Notes: generated by a model from the letters alone, not told the origin. A stretch of DNA of 64,000 nucleotides from Saccharina japonica (GCA_008828725.1 MEHQ01002815.1:29742-93741), one strand, 5' to 3'; positions 49,329 to 60,717 are shown, counted from the stretch's first letter. Numbers and translations are program-made.

Positions 49329-52300
49329 TGAAGAACACACACACACACTTCGCGGCGGCCACACAAAGCTCCGGCGTCGAACGATAGACTAATAAGACCA
49401 CCTTGATTTCAGGACTGCCGTCGGTGGCCATGGTGCTACTGCTGTAGCTCTTATCCGTATGTAGAACTACAGTAGCTATAAACTCGATTGGGCTGATCGG
49501 TGTTACTCCCCAGGTTAATTGCCAGGTGGCTACCCCCTTCTTTTTTCTGTCGCTTTCAAGAGTCTTTTATGTTCTTCTCGTGCTTGCCCGGTGGCTCCGT
49601 ATACGAGTAGCTGCTATGAAATGTACGAGGAACGAACGCCTGCTGCTATATTCTCCATTCTCAGCTTGCTACACCCCTGGTATTCCAAGTCAACCACAAA
49701 ATCCCGAAGGGGAGCCTTCTATCTCGTATTAGGCGGAGGTGTGCAGGCAGATAATATATGTGTCGCTCGAGTGGCGTGTGGTGCGAGGTGCGAAGGGAGG
49801 AGGGGGTCTCCGCCTACGTCGGCATTTGTATAGGGGGCATAGGGTGGAACTATGAAGGGCCTCTGATTAGCTTAAAAACGACAAAAAAAAAAGTGAAAGT
49901 CAAGCAGAGTAGACAAAATCAGGTATACCTGGGTTTTAAAGAGGCAAAAACAGGTACAACGAGGTTTGGACCAATGGCAGGGCACGTGGAGTGCGTTTTT
50001 TACTTGATTTTATTTATGTACCTGTTTCTGGCCGCAAACGGACAAGGTATACCTGTTTTTGGCCGCTGCCCTTTTTTTTCGTTTGATACGTGATCGTACC
50101 AAGTACCTGATACCTGGTACCGGGTGCCGCTGCTGCTGCTGCTGCTGTACTTGGTTCTGCTGTACAACTTACCTCAGGGTAGTACCTCCTACCTCACGGT
50201 ACCTGGCACACATGAACATCACCGTGTACTCGGCATGAAGCACTCCACGCTCCCCGCTGGAGTGCTTCGTCTTTGGTTTACTTGCGACGTACTTATCCTT
50301 AGCGTAACCAGGTAACTATATACAGCTGTGTGTAAGTATGATTACAGTGCTTTGCTTGCACCCTCCTTGCTGCAACAACAGCAGCAGCGAGATGAGAGAT
50401 GGGTCAATCGCACACCAAGAAGATTTCCTCGCGAGAATCTCTGTCTGTCTGCCTCGACATGTCTTCGTGGGGGGCGGCGTCTTTTTTGTGCACACACGCG
50501 GCTCACAACGTTGAGTACCAACCGCTTAATCGGTCGACCTTACAGCTGGCCTGTGTGCCCGTGTGCCCGTGCCCCCCCTCCCCCGCCCCCCCTCCCCGTG
50601 AGAACATCGGCACTGCAAATGATCCAAGCCTATTTCCAAGTAATTTGGTCCCAAAACGTGGTTGTACGTACTACAGTAGTAGTTGGCTATGTAAACGCTG
50701 TAAAAACGATCCAAGTATTATTCCAAGTATATAATTTGTCTCCAAGACGTGGATGGTCCAGCCAGTTGACAACAAAACATACTTTCAAAAATGCGTGCAG
50801 TCAAGCCTGCCCTCATAGCAGCAGCAGCAGCAGCAGTTGCTCGCTGTCTTTCGGTACAGACAGTACGAGAGTTAACTCGCTTGGAATCGACATCAATCTA
50901 TTAATAGTACCACTCTGTCCCGAAATATAAGTACGTTTTTTACATTAATATTACATGAAAAAGGTGCTTGCATTCCGGGACAGAGTGGTATGTAATACCG
51001 TCTGTGCTTAACTTCACTCGAGGTTTCGTCAAAAATTACTTGGAATTAGAGTCAGATTTAGGTTCCTGTATAAGAGCAGTGCAGTACTACAGTAAAAGTA
51101 GTCGGTTGAGCATCGAGGCAGAGAGGAACCTTGGGCGGATTCCCCGGCGTGGGCGTGTGTGCGCGCGGCTTCTGAGTTATAGATCGGTCAGCCCGCCGCC
51201 GAGGTAAACGCTTCAGCCGGTGTCGTATAAAACACGCAAGATAGCACACCCCTGTCAGTGGTCAAATGACTAAGGCAAGCAACAAATGAGTACCCCCGGG
51301 GGATGAAGTTCAGAGTTGTTTTTTTTTTTTTTTTTTTTCTATCCTCCGGCGGATGGGTAAAAATAAAGCTTACGCCCTCCACACTTCCACGTCTCACTTC
51401 GTATCGTGTGTCAATTCACTCCATGCCCCCTCGGAAGTATCAACCCTTGCTTTCTACTACTTTTGTTTTTCTCCCACCTCCCACGGGAGGGGGGGGGGGC
51501 GCACCCAGCGAAAAAGGCGGCTTTGTGGGAAGATACATAGATCTCGTCGAGATATCTCCCCATTAGGCGCGTCGCTCGGCGTTTGCACTCAAATCTCCCC
51601 CGTTGTCGAGAAAATCAGCTCCTGAAAAATAGCGCATTCGTCCGAGGGGTTATTATCTGTTACTGGTATCTTGCTATTAGGATCACCCGCGTGATGCTTA
51701 CGGTAAGCACTTCGGTCAGGATATGTACACAACCAAAATTTAGCGTCTCTCGTGCACTAATATGGGTGTCGTAAGGCTTACTCTGTGGGTGGGCAAATTC
51801 GTACCGAGTATTTAATTGGTTAGACTTACCTGTTACCAAGTAGCCAGTAGCCAGTAGAGAGCTAATGTATGCTTGTACGTGACACTTTGTGCATCTGGTA
51901 TTACGGGGGACCATAATAAACAGGACCTGCGTTGCAGACAAAAACCTATATATTTACCTATTTTTACTCACAAACTTTGGTCCGTATGGTCCTCCGTAAT
52001 TGTCAAGAACGTGACACTTGATACGTCTGGTGGTAGTCAAGATACGTCTGGTGGTAGTCAAGAACGTGAGACGTTTCTTCGTACATCTACTTAGTGGTAG
52101 TCAAGAACGTGACCCGTTTTTCGTGCATACCTACTGCTGCTGCTTGTGTGTCGGTATCATGTTGACGTTTGCGGCAAGCTTGTGTACTACATCGTTTACG
52201 TGAACGGCTATGATACGACCGTGCCGTGCAAGTCTTCGATTTTGGTGGGCGTCTTACCCACTCCTCTCTGTCGCAGACTCGCCGCCGCATGAAACTTACT

Positions 52301-55300
52301 ACGTAGAAGCCTGATCTGATTGGTTGATACGTCTTGTGACATGTTTCCTGGGTTGGATCTGTACTATACAGATCGTTGGATTTGTACTATACAGATCCTG
52401 CACAGCATCTCATAACGGCAGGTGAGGATCCAGATTATCTGCGTGATATATCTGTAGATGATCTGTCGGATGTGTGAAACATTGCCTTTTAACCACCGTT
52501 GCCTTTTATCGTGTGGATTGGTGGCCGAAAGCTAAAGAAAAGTTGAACTCAAGGAGGGCAAGCTTCGAAAGCGGGAGACGTATCTTCTGTTACGGACTAA
52601 ACAGGACAGGTTCGAAAGCGGAACACTTAACAAAGTTCGATCATATAGTATATATGCTATATAGTAGTATATATGCTACGAGTATATACAGTAGTAGTAT
52701 ATATGTTATATATAGTAAACAGAACCAAACATGGTTGGTAAATATATGAGAAAATGTACATATTTTGGCTTCATCGTGGGTTCTGATTACTAAGAATGCC
52801 CCCCCTCCTGTAATGGCGGTAGAGCACACCATGGTCCGACTCACGACTCGGAAGATAACCGCGTACAGGTATGCATGCCTGTATGCCTGTGTCCTGCTGC
52901 GCAAACCTCACATGCATGCATACCGCATACATAACACACATATATATATACACCGTTCGTTCGTTGTCACAGGTGGCCCTAGCCGACGAAGCCATCCGGA
53001 TCGGCCCACCTCCGGCCGTGGACAGCTACCTCCGCGGGGATGTCATCCTCGAAGCGGCTAAGCGGACCGGGGCCCAGGCGAGCACGCATCACGCATGCCA
53101 TCGTAGGATGAACTTTGCTGTACTCGTTGCCTATTTCGACTGGTTTATTATGTCATTCTCAGGATACTCTTTGCTGGTACTTATTTCTTGTTTCGATTGA
53201 TAATTTCGTTTCTCATGCCATTCTCAGGATACACTTTGCTGGTACTTATTTCTTATTTCGATTAATACTTAGGTTTATCATGCCATCTTGCACTTAACAC
53301 TCTTGTGCCGAAATGTAATAAGGACCGTTTTCCATTATCATTTGTTCGAAACGTTGCTTATATTTCGGGACATGATAGTATTTCTTAGCTGTACTTATGT
53401 GCATTGCTGTTGTAGTTCGATTGGTTTCCTCGAGAGTTGATTATGTGTGTGTGGCGCTACGCTTAGCCGCGTGCGGTGCGGCAGTGATAGTATTTCTTAG
53501 CTGTACTTATGTGCACTGCTGTTGTAGTTCGATTGGTTTCCTCGAGAGTTGATTCTGTGTGTGTGGTGCTACACTTAGCCGCGTGCGATGCGGCAGACGC
53601 AGTGCTGCATACATGGCGCTGATTTGAGTACGGTTAACCCAACGGCTCTCTCGTTTCTTTCTATTTACGAACAAACTGCGGAGAATGCGCCGAACGGATT
53701 GGATCGGCTGTTGAACTTTCAAAGCACCGCAGGTATACAAAATACTACTATTACGGGCAAGGAGCATAGCAAACACTAGTAAATAGGACCTACGGTACAC
53801 ACAACCTACTACTGTATATTTACCTCTTTTTACTAACAATATTAGGTCCTATTTTACTGTGGTCCTTCGTAATACTGCTGTGGTACTGCTTGTGCGTATG
53901 ATACGTACATAAGAGTACGAGAAAAGAAAGCCTTCACCACAACAACACAACATAGTACGAATATGCTATTAATAGCTTAAGCAAGACCGTATTGTAAAAC
54001 AAAACAACGCCTCCCACCAAAACCCCCTTCAGCTCTTCCGCACACTCTCGCCGCCAACGCCGCCAACGGTACTTCAATATATATATACAGGCGTTACACC
54101 CGGGGTACGGCAATACACTCAGCAAGCAAAGATGAGTTTCGACGAAATCCTCGGTCTCTCAGCTGATTTTTTTTATTGATTTTTTTTATATTTACAGGCG
54201 TTACACCCGGGGTACGGTTTCCTGTCGGAAAACGCCAACTTCGCTCGAGCTTGCGCCTCTGCCGGGATCACCTTCGTAGGACCCCCGCCCCAAGCCATCG
54301 ACGCCATGGGCTCTAAGAGCGTGGCCAAGGCAATCATGGCGGAAGCGGGAGTTCCAGTGTGTCCCGGCTACCACGGAGAAGATCAGCGAGACGAGTTTCT
54401 GGAGGAGGAGGCGTTAAGGGTGGGTTTTCCCCTGATGATAAAGGCGGTTATGGGCGGGGGGGGGAAGGGGATGAGGCTCGTGTCGTCGCCCGAAGGGTTT
54501 CAGGGAGCTCTGGAGGCGTGTCGGAGGGAGGCGATGGCAGGGTTTGCCGACGACCGCATGCTGCTGGAGAGGTGCGTGTGTGCATACTTTGAAGTATATA
54601 TATACATTTACAAGAGTAGGCGTGATTTTATTTTTTGTTTTTCCTCAGAGTCGGGACGATAGTAAAACATACCGGTAAGAGAGAGGAGAGAGGCGGGGTT
54701 TTTGGTTCAGGTACTTGGGTGAGTAGAGAGGAGGGGGGAGATGTCTGGTACAGGTACTGGGTGGGACTAATCGCGAGCAATGCCGTTTGGTGGACGGGGG
54801 GGGGGGGGTACCCGATATTTTTGCCTGGCCGAACTTTGTATGACCATAGACCCCCGCATCTCTACAATGCCGGGACGGGGCATGGCGGGTTTTCACCGAC
54901 CGGGGGGGGGGTGAGTGAGTGAGGAGAGGTTGAAGCGTAGAATTTTCAGGCGTATTTTAAGCGTTTGCCATTGTGTCGCCACGCGGTTGGGGGGTACGGG
55001 GCGTATGCATATATAGCGGGGTATTGCACACTGCTGCTGCTGTGGCGTCGTTGCGTTGCGCGCGACGAATGAAGCGCACTTGACCAATTTTGGCTCCAAG
55101 AATATACGTTTTTCAGTTAGCGGGGGGGGGGGGGGGGGGGACGAACAATGTCCTGGGGAGTATATATGTCGCGTTATATTTTCATCCGTTTTCCTCCCTA
55201 AGGGCCCGTTTTAACGAGTATGAAATAAATTCAATTTGGAAAAAATGAAATTCAAATACGCTTTTAAATGGTCAACACACGCACCAGCATCAAAGATTAG

Positions 55301-56579
55301 GATCTTGGGGTCTAATCAATTTGAATTGGACGAAAAAAACAAGAAGGTCCCAGGACCTTCTTTTCCAAAGAATTCAAATCAAATTGAGGAGTTGGCCCAA
55401 CTTGGACCAGCATGTCTACGGTGGGCAAACGCCCCCGGTACAATCTGGTCATTTCTTGGTGGCATCGATGACCACGACCGAGGCAACAACACGTGAACCA
55501 CAACCCGAGGCCACCGGGACAACAGCCGTGCCCACGCCTATAGACCATAGCACAGCGTACCCCGGCGGTGGCGCCTCAAAACCAATCATGGCGCTCGCAA
55601 TCCCAACTTTTCAACCAGCTCGATGCTCCAACCCGATCAAAAACCGAGCGATCGACCCAAAAACAGCATGATACGCTCAAGACTTCGATAACACAATCGC
55701 CGCCCCTGTCTCGCCCGTGGCGTTCCAGGGATCCCTACGCCCACCCAGGAGACACTGAGAGCGATAGCTTCCTAGCCTGGGCGGTCAAAAGCAAAAGTAT
55801 GCTGGCGGCGGCGCGCACGCGTCGACGCATGCTTTCCCCCTCGTCTCCTCTCGTCGATTTTTTTCACCTGGGCGCTGTGACGCATGCTGCGTTTTTTCGA
55901 TTTCATAAATATTTGAACGAGCAATTCGCTATTCCCCATAGGACGCAAACCAGTTTTTTTTTGCGAAATCACATTCAAATAGGATTTTATTTTCCAAATT
56001 GAATTTTGGCTGTCTTCGTTAAGATGGGCCCTAAGGAATTTTTTCGTTATTGTTTTCCCTGTTTTACTGAATGTGGTCTATGTTCCCCGTGCTTGACGAC
56101 AGCGTGCCACGTATATATGACACCCAGCCTATTTTGGGGGTTTGTCCCCTCGTTTCGGAGTCAAGACGTGTTTCGGCAGCAGTCGACATGCACATGCTGC
56201 CGTCGCACCAAACCCCCTCTCGGCGCTTCGCGCTTGGTGCAAGCAATGCCTGCCTGGTTGGTGAAAACCCAACGTGCTCCGTCCTGGCATTGTAGGGATG
56301 CGAGGGTTTATGGTCATACGACTACGGCCGTGCACGACATGAGGCCCCCCCCCCCCCCCTCCCCTCGTACTTCGTATATATCTGGTGATACGACTACGGC
56401 CATGCATGGCATGAGTGCACCCCCCGCCCCCCCCTCCATCCCCTGTTCTAACAGGTACGTTAACGAGCCGCGACACATAGAGGTGCAAGTGTTCGCCGAC
56501 ACCTTGGGCAACGTGGTCCATCTGTTCGAGAGGGACTGCTCAGTGCAGAGAAGGTGGGGAGGAGCAACAAATGCCCGGG

Positions 56580-56631
<52 letters not shown>

Positions 56632-59600
56632 CTGATTTTTTTGTCCGAAACGCTCGACGTTCTTTTTTTTGTTTTCGCCCCTCACAGCTTGAGGATGGGA
56701 TGTTGTTTTTTGTGTCGTTGGTAGGCGGAACTATTTCTTCCCCCCAACAGCTTGGATGGGGCGTTTTTTTGTCGTCGGTATGCGAAAAAATTACATTACG
56801 TACACGCGGATGACGATGGTGATGATGGTGATGATGATGATGATGATGGTGATGGTGATGGTGATGATGATGATGATGATGATGATGATGGTGACGATGA
56901 TGGTGATGATGGTGATGGTGATGGTGATGGTGATGATGATGATGGTGATGGTGATGGTGATGATGATGATGATGATGATGATGATGGTGATGATGATGGT
57001 GACGATGATGACGATTATGATGATGATGATGGTGGTGATGGTGATGGTGATGATAATGATAATGATGATATGATGATGATGGTGACGACGATGATGATGA
57101 TGATGATGTTGATGTTTTCACATTATGACAGCCCATGTCCCTGAAATATCTCCCCGTGGTCACCAAAAAAGGCTTCGTATACACAAAATATCGTCTCAAG
57201 AGGGCGCTTGCAGCATACTCTATGTATGTAGACCTCCGACCTCCGCCCATGAATGTGCACGATAATTTGTGTCGTGTTGCTCTTCTTTTTTTGCCCTGAT
57301 GACGCTGAGGTTTTTGAGACGAAGAGAGAATCCGCGGATTCAGTTGTTTTATAGTGACACTTTTGATACAAGTATTAGTATTTAGCACGGTATAGGCTGC
57401 GGGGGCGAACGAGTTGTCCCAAGTTTTTTTTTCGCGAGGTGAACGCTTGCCGGTGCGCTTATTGTCCGAACACTTGGCCACCCACACCTACAGAAAAGGC
57501 TGTGAAGAGTGAGAGTAGTGTATCGGGCGCGGCGGGGATACGAGAGCGAGCGAGAACTGCCGCGATTGCCGCGATTGCTCTATTAATACAGCAGTATGTG
57601 AAGTATACATATGTACGTGCCAACAAATAATACCAGGTAACTATTACGGGGGACCATAGTAAATATCATATAATAAGACCAAATTTGTTGGTAAAAAAAG
57701 GTTGAAATATAGGTTTTTGTATGTACCGTAGGTCCTATTTACTAGTATTTACTCTGGTCCTTGCCCGTAATAAGCCTACGCACACACCGACCGGCACAAC
57801 GGAAGACAGGGAAAGGGATTTCGTGCCCACGGTTTTATTTTATGACCGGTCGATTGTTTTGGAGGAGGAGGAGTGTGCTGATTGGTCGATTTGCTTCGAA
57901 GGAATTATCTGAGTGGTCGATTTATTTCGACGGAGGGTCCTGATTGGTCGAGCATGTTCCAGGAGTGTTTTGAACGGTCGATGGTTTTGAAGGATCGTTC
58001 TGATCGGTGAAAAATCCCTGACTGATTGTCAACACGTAACGTCATGTCCAAGGTGTGACGTCACTTTCTGACCGTGGAACTTTTTTTTCCGTGGACAGAA
58101 AACGGTTGGCACGAATCCCCTTTCTCTCTTTCAAGCTCTGGCTACTCCCCTGAAGTTCTTATCGTACAGATTACGAACTGATTCACACGTAGGGAAGATC
58201 ATCTACAGATAGATCATTTAGATCATCTAGATCCTGACCTACCGTTATGAGTTGTTGTGCACGATCTGTACAAGTACAGATCAAACCGAGGAAACCTATC
58301 CTAGAGATCATGTAGATTTTGCGCCCCCTCCACATTGCAACATGAGCTAGATCATACGTACAGATCAGGGATCTATCTTCCCTGAAAGATCTAGGTCGTA
58401 ACAAGTGGGAATAAGATGATCTATCTGTGTGAGGTTGTGAAATGTTTTCAAGGGTGTCGTTAGTTAAGGAAGATACTCTGGCGTAAGCGGTTGGTTACGC
58501 AACCTGGTTGTTTGCGTTATGCTCACAGATTGAGTACTACAGGCACCCCTTGAAGTTTTTCACACGTCCGACAGATCATCTACATATATATCATCTACAG
58601 ATGGATCATCTACAGATATATCATCCACAGATATATCATCCACAGATATATCATCCACAGATATATCATCCACAGATATATCATCCACAGATAGATCATC
58701 CACAGATATAGTATCTACAAATAGATAATCTACAGATAGATAATCTACACATATATTATCTACAGATAGACCATCTACAGATATATCATTTACAGATAGA
58801 TCATCTACAGATGGATTATCTACAGATAGATCATCTACAGATAGACCATTTACAGATATATCATCCACAGATATATCATCTACAAATAGATAATCTACAG
58901 ATGGATCATCTACAGATATATCATCAACAGATATATCATCAACAGATAGACCATCTACAGATACATCATCTACAGATAGATCATCTATTAATAGATCATC
59001 TACCTAGATGTTGTAATGGTTGCTGCGCAGCGTCTGTATCATACAGTACAGGTGCAATCCAGGAAAATATCCTATATACGTAGATCACGCAGATTTATGC
59101 GGCCCCGACCCGGCAACATGAGCTAGATCATACAGATCATACAGATCATATAGGTCAGGAATCATTATTGCTTGAAAGGTGTACAGCTCATGGAGTGGGA
59201 ATCGGTCCCATGTATCAAACGATTTATCTCCGTATTTTCTTCGTCGCGGTTTGCGCAGCTCGTCCGCGCGAGCACGAACAGAAGTATCGACGACGGTGTT
59301 TTGTATGTTTTGATGATATCATCTTGATCTCTTCATCATATTTACCCCCCCCCCTCCCCCCGGAAGTTAAATGAACCCATTGAAGCTGTCGTCTATATGT
59401 AAGTCCGCCTCACAAGCGGTCTCGTAGTAGGATGCAGCTCACCCTTCATGCGACTCGCCGAACACCTCACGTTTCGCTTCGCGCTTGGTGCAAGCAAGCA
59501 ATGTCTGCCTGGTCGGTGAAAACCCGGCATGCTCCGTCCCGGCATTGTAGGGATGCGAGGGTCTATGGTCATACGACTACGGCCATGCATGACATGAGTA

Positions 59601-60214
59601 CACCCCCACCCCCGTAGGATCTGCCTGGTTGGTGAAAACCCAACGTGCTCACGTCCCGGTATTGCAGGGATGCGAGGGTCTATGGTCATACGACTACGGC
59701 CATGAATGAAAATGAAGTACCCCCCCCCCCCCCCGCCACAGGCGGCGAAACAGGAAGGGGATACTACTAGCGAAACATTTATATGTCATATATGGAAACA
59801 ACGTAATGAGCGCCCAACTGTTGGAGGTGTCTCTAATAGGAGTAGGAACGGTGCTCCGTCTCGAAAGGGATGCGTGGTCAATGGTCAAATGCCTAAGGCA
59901 AACAACAAGTGAGTACGCCCCCACCCGCACCCCCCCCCTCCCTCTCTGCCCCTCTCTCCCGCCATGCGCCGGCCACCCCTTTTTTCACCCCCCACCACGC
60001 TCTGACACACGTACCTCATTATTTCATTTAGGCACCAGAAAGTTCTCGAGGAAGCCCCGGCTCCGGGAATAAGCGACGCTACCAGGGCGGAGCTAGGGCA
60101 GGCCGCGGTGCGGGCCGCGGAGGCGGTTGGCTACGTGGGGGCGGGGACGGTGGAGTTTCTCATGGACACAAAACGCAGGAGTTTTTCTTCTGCGAGATGA
60201 ACACACGTCTTCAG
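47722..60214 (+). CDS. MCCA: 3-methylcrotonyl-CoA carboxylase alpha (biotin carboxylase) subunit, exons 1-5, 3' incomplete
   Basis: Mitochondrial leucine breakdown enzyme; this subunit carboxylates biotin using ATP and bicarbonate. Exons are 47722-48021, 52973-53077, 54198-54571, 56455-56553 and 60032-60214. Residues 1-60 look like a basic, Arg-rich mitochondrial leader. The biotin carboxylase core starts [18 protein letters not shown] (61-78). [10 protein letters not shown] follows at 138-147, the ATP-grasp loop GGGGKGMR at 221-228, then [21 protein letters not shown] and [11 protein letters not shown]. The last two favour MCCA over propionyl-CoA carboxylase. Intron 2 has a GC-AG donor. Exon 5 carries a net one-base loss near 60180 that shifts the frame before the catalytic EMNTRLQ and gives TGA at 60198. 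VEHP and the biotinyl domain were not found up to 64000. Confidence 0.9.
49172..49345 (-). mobile_element. Member of the ~280-bp repeat family (reverse)
   Basis: Reverse complement of the 7366-type element: AATCGGCACGGACACTGGGTG, CGACGGGTAGAAAGGAAGG, TTTAATGTGAAGAACACAC. Full terminal part is present, unlike its duplicate at 44446-44576. In MCCA intron 1. Confidence 0.7.
50908..50990. mobile_element. 83-bp MITE (family B), type copy
   Basis: Perfect 15-bp inverted ends TACCACTCTGTCCCG / CGGGACAGAGTGGTA, extended with mismatches. The element abuts a CTATTAATAG palindrome (50898-50907). A third, diverged copy is at about 53295-53379 (TGTGCCGAAATGTAA / reversed TGTCCCGAAATATAA). Confidence 0.8.
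51319..51339. repeat. Poly(T) tract
   Basis: Run of about 21 Ts in MCCA intron 1. Confidence 0.9.
51900..52000. mobile_element. MITE family A, 101 bp
   Basis: Inverted ends ATTACGGGGGACCATA and, reversed, ATTACGGAGGACCATA. Interior contains AAAACCTATATATTTACC, also found in the other members. In MCCA intron 1. Confidence 0.75.
52360..52480. repeat. GATC/ATCTGTAGATGATCTG-type repeat, reverse copy
   Basis: Contains CTACTATACAGATC-like pairs and ATCTGTAGATGATCTGTCGG, the reverse of the sequence that opens the 15-bp minisatellite at 58570. Suggests the minisatellite belongs to a larger dispersed element. Confidence 0.45.
53107..53290. repeat. ~66-bp tandem repeats
   Basis: ATTCTCAGGATAC.CTTTGCTGGTACTTATTTCTT starts at 53154 and 53220, with a weaker copy before. 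In MCCA intron 2. Confidence 0.7.
53374..53596. repeat. Two 112-bp tandem repeats
   Basis: GATAGTATTTCTTAGCTGTA starts at 53374 and 53486. Units differ at only a few positions. They lie next to the third 83-bp MITE in MCCA intron 2. Confidence 0.85.
53750..53873. mobile_element. MITE family A, 124 bp (reverse orientation)
   Basis: Ends ATTACGGGCAAGGA and, reversed, ATTACGAAGGACCACAGTAA. Contains AATAGGACCTACGGTAC in the orientation opposite to 57643-57771. In MCCA intron 2. Confidence 0.8.
54081..54110 (+). promoter_or_regulatory. Decoy 3' splice site: duplicate of the MCCA exon 3 start
   Basis: TACAG followed by GCGTTACACCCGGGGTACGG occurs here and again at the true exon 3 start (54198-54217), 107 bp downstream. 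After the decoy the sequence diverges (CAATACACTCAGC) and would not continue the protein. If used, it would insert an aberrant segment. Confidence 0.75.
54798..54920 (-). repeat. G-tract-linked dispersed repeat (family P)
   Basis: G run then TTTGTATGACCATAGACCC, ATCCCTACAATGCCGGGA and GGGTTTTCACCGACC. Members with the same order occur at 32600-32670, 56225-56415, 59455-59710, 60300-60420, 60548-60716, 62770-62905, 63150-63240 and 63360-63605. Nearly all are bounded by a poly-G or poly-C run. Confidence 0.7.
55113..55140 (+). repeat. Poly(G) tract (~20)
   Basis: GTTAGC followed by about 20 Gs in MCCA intron 3. No other feature is recognised between here and the family P repeat at 56225. Confidence 0.8.
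56581..56631 (+). repeat. 51-base poly(G) tract just after the MCCA exon 4 donor
   Basis: Starts 27 bp after the exon 4 boundary (56553) at the 5' end of intron 4. The 3' end of the same intron is C/CT-rich (59920-59965). Confidence 0.9.
56813..57112. repeat. (GAT)n / (GATGGT)n trinucleotide array, ~300 bp
   Basis: GATGATGGT-type triplets with few interruptions in MCCA intron 4. Translates to poly-Asp, poly-Met or poly-His frames, which are artefacts. Confidence 0.95.
57643..57771. mobile_element. MITE family A, 129 bp
   Basis: Inverted ends ATTACGGGGGACCATAGTAA and, reversed, ATTACGGGCAAGGACCAGAG, with TAGGTTTTTGTATGTACCG inside. Duplicate at 60937-61065. Confidence 0.8.
57838..58012. repeat. 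~30-bp degenerate repeats with GATTGGTCGAT core
   Basis: TGACCGGTCGAT, TGATTGGTCGAT, TGAGTGGTCGAT, TGATTGGTCGAG, TGAACGGTCGAT and TGATCGGTG occur in series at about 30-bp steps. The core contains an inverted CCAAT box, so a factor-binding array is possible but unproven. Repeated in the second block at ~61135-61305. Confidence 0.6.
58573..59005. repeat. 15-bp minisatellite (ATCATCYACAGATAT)
   Basis: About 28 units, period 15 bp, alternating ATATATCATCCACAG and ATAGATCATCTACAG variants. A 15-bp period keeps frame, giving long pentapeptide frames on both strands that I do not regard as genes. Confidence 0.9.
59006..59470. other. Non-coding flank of the 15-bp minisatellite
   Basis: Continues block C: TAGATCACGCAGAT, GATCATACAGATCATA and TTCGTCGCGGTTTGC stretches align with 62140-62480. 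No gene is seen. Confidence 0.5.
59910..60031 (+). promoter_or_regulatory. C/CT-rich 3' end of MCCA intron 4
   Basis: C-rich stretch at 59919-59965 then CACCCCCCACCACGC and TCATTTAG at the acceptor (exon 5 starts 60032). It is the pyrimidine counterpart of the 51-G run at the 5' end of the same intron. Confidence 0.5.
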
Positions 60215-60716
60215 GTACGAAGTACAACTAAGTCTACTACGAAGTATTAATATATCGTGCTTGGAGACGTTGAGACGGGGAGGGGGGAAAGAAGGGAGGG
60301 GGGGGGGTGGGGGTACTTCATGTTCATGCACGGCCGTAGTCGTTTGACCATAGACCCTCGCATCCCTACAATGCCGGGAAGGAGAGGGGGGGGGGGCGTA
60401 CTTCATTTTCATGCATGGCCGTAGTCATTTGACCCTTGCCCACGCATCCCTTTCGAGACGGAGCACCGTTCCTACTCTCCTAATAGAGGCACCTCCAACA
60501 ATTGGGCGCTCATTACGTTGTTTCCATATATTACAAAGAAACTTAGAGCGGGGGGTGTACTTCATTTTCATGCATGACCGTAGTCGTATGACCATAGACC
60601 CTTGCATCCCTACATACAATGCCGGGACGTGGCATGGCGGGGTTTTCACCGACCAGGCAGACATTGATTGCTTGCACCAAGCGCGAAGCGAAACATGAGG
60701 TGTTCGGCGAGTCGCA
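60215..60716. other. Start of the intron after MCCA exon 5, repeats only
   Basis: GTACGA donor at 60215, then two G-tract-linked family P repeats and an inverted GGAGCACCGTTCCTACTC repeat shared with 59800-59880 and 63300-63330. It ends at the N at 60717. No further MCCA exon. Confidence 0.55.
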
Positions 60717-60717
60717 N

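Larger units (their letters stand above)
57424..59400 (+). repeat. Duplicated block C, copy 1
   Basis: From TTTTTTTTCGCGAGGTGAACG this block repeats at 60718-62480. Identity is very high up to ~57960, then falls to roughly 85% and lower (by eye). It contains a family A MITE, GGTCGAT repeats, GATC-rich sequence and the 15-bp minisatellite. In MCCA intron 4. Confidence 0.8.

Noticed and set aside
56540-57487. 315-codon minus-strand frame with poly-His
   Set aside because: Produced by the GAT microsatellite and the poly-G tract inside an MCCA intron.
58560-59083. Pentapeptide-repeat frames (VDDIS / YHPQI)
   Set aside because: A 15-bp minisatellite stays open in frame on both strands. It does not show the A(D/N)LXX pattern of true pentapeptide-repeat proteins.
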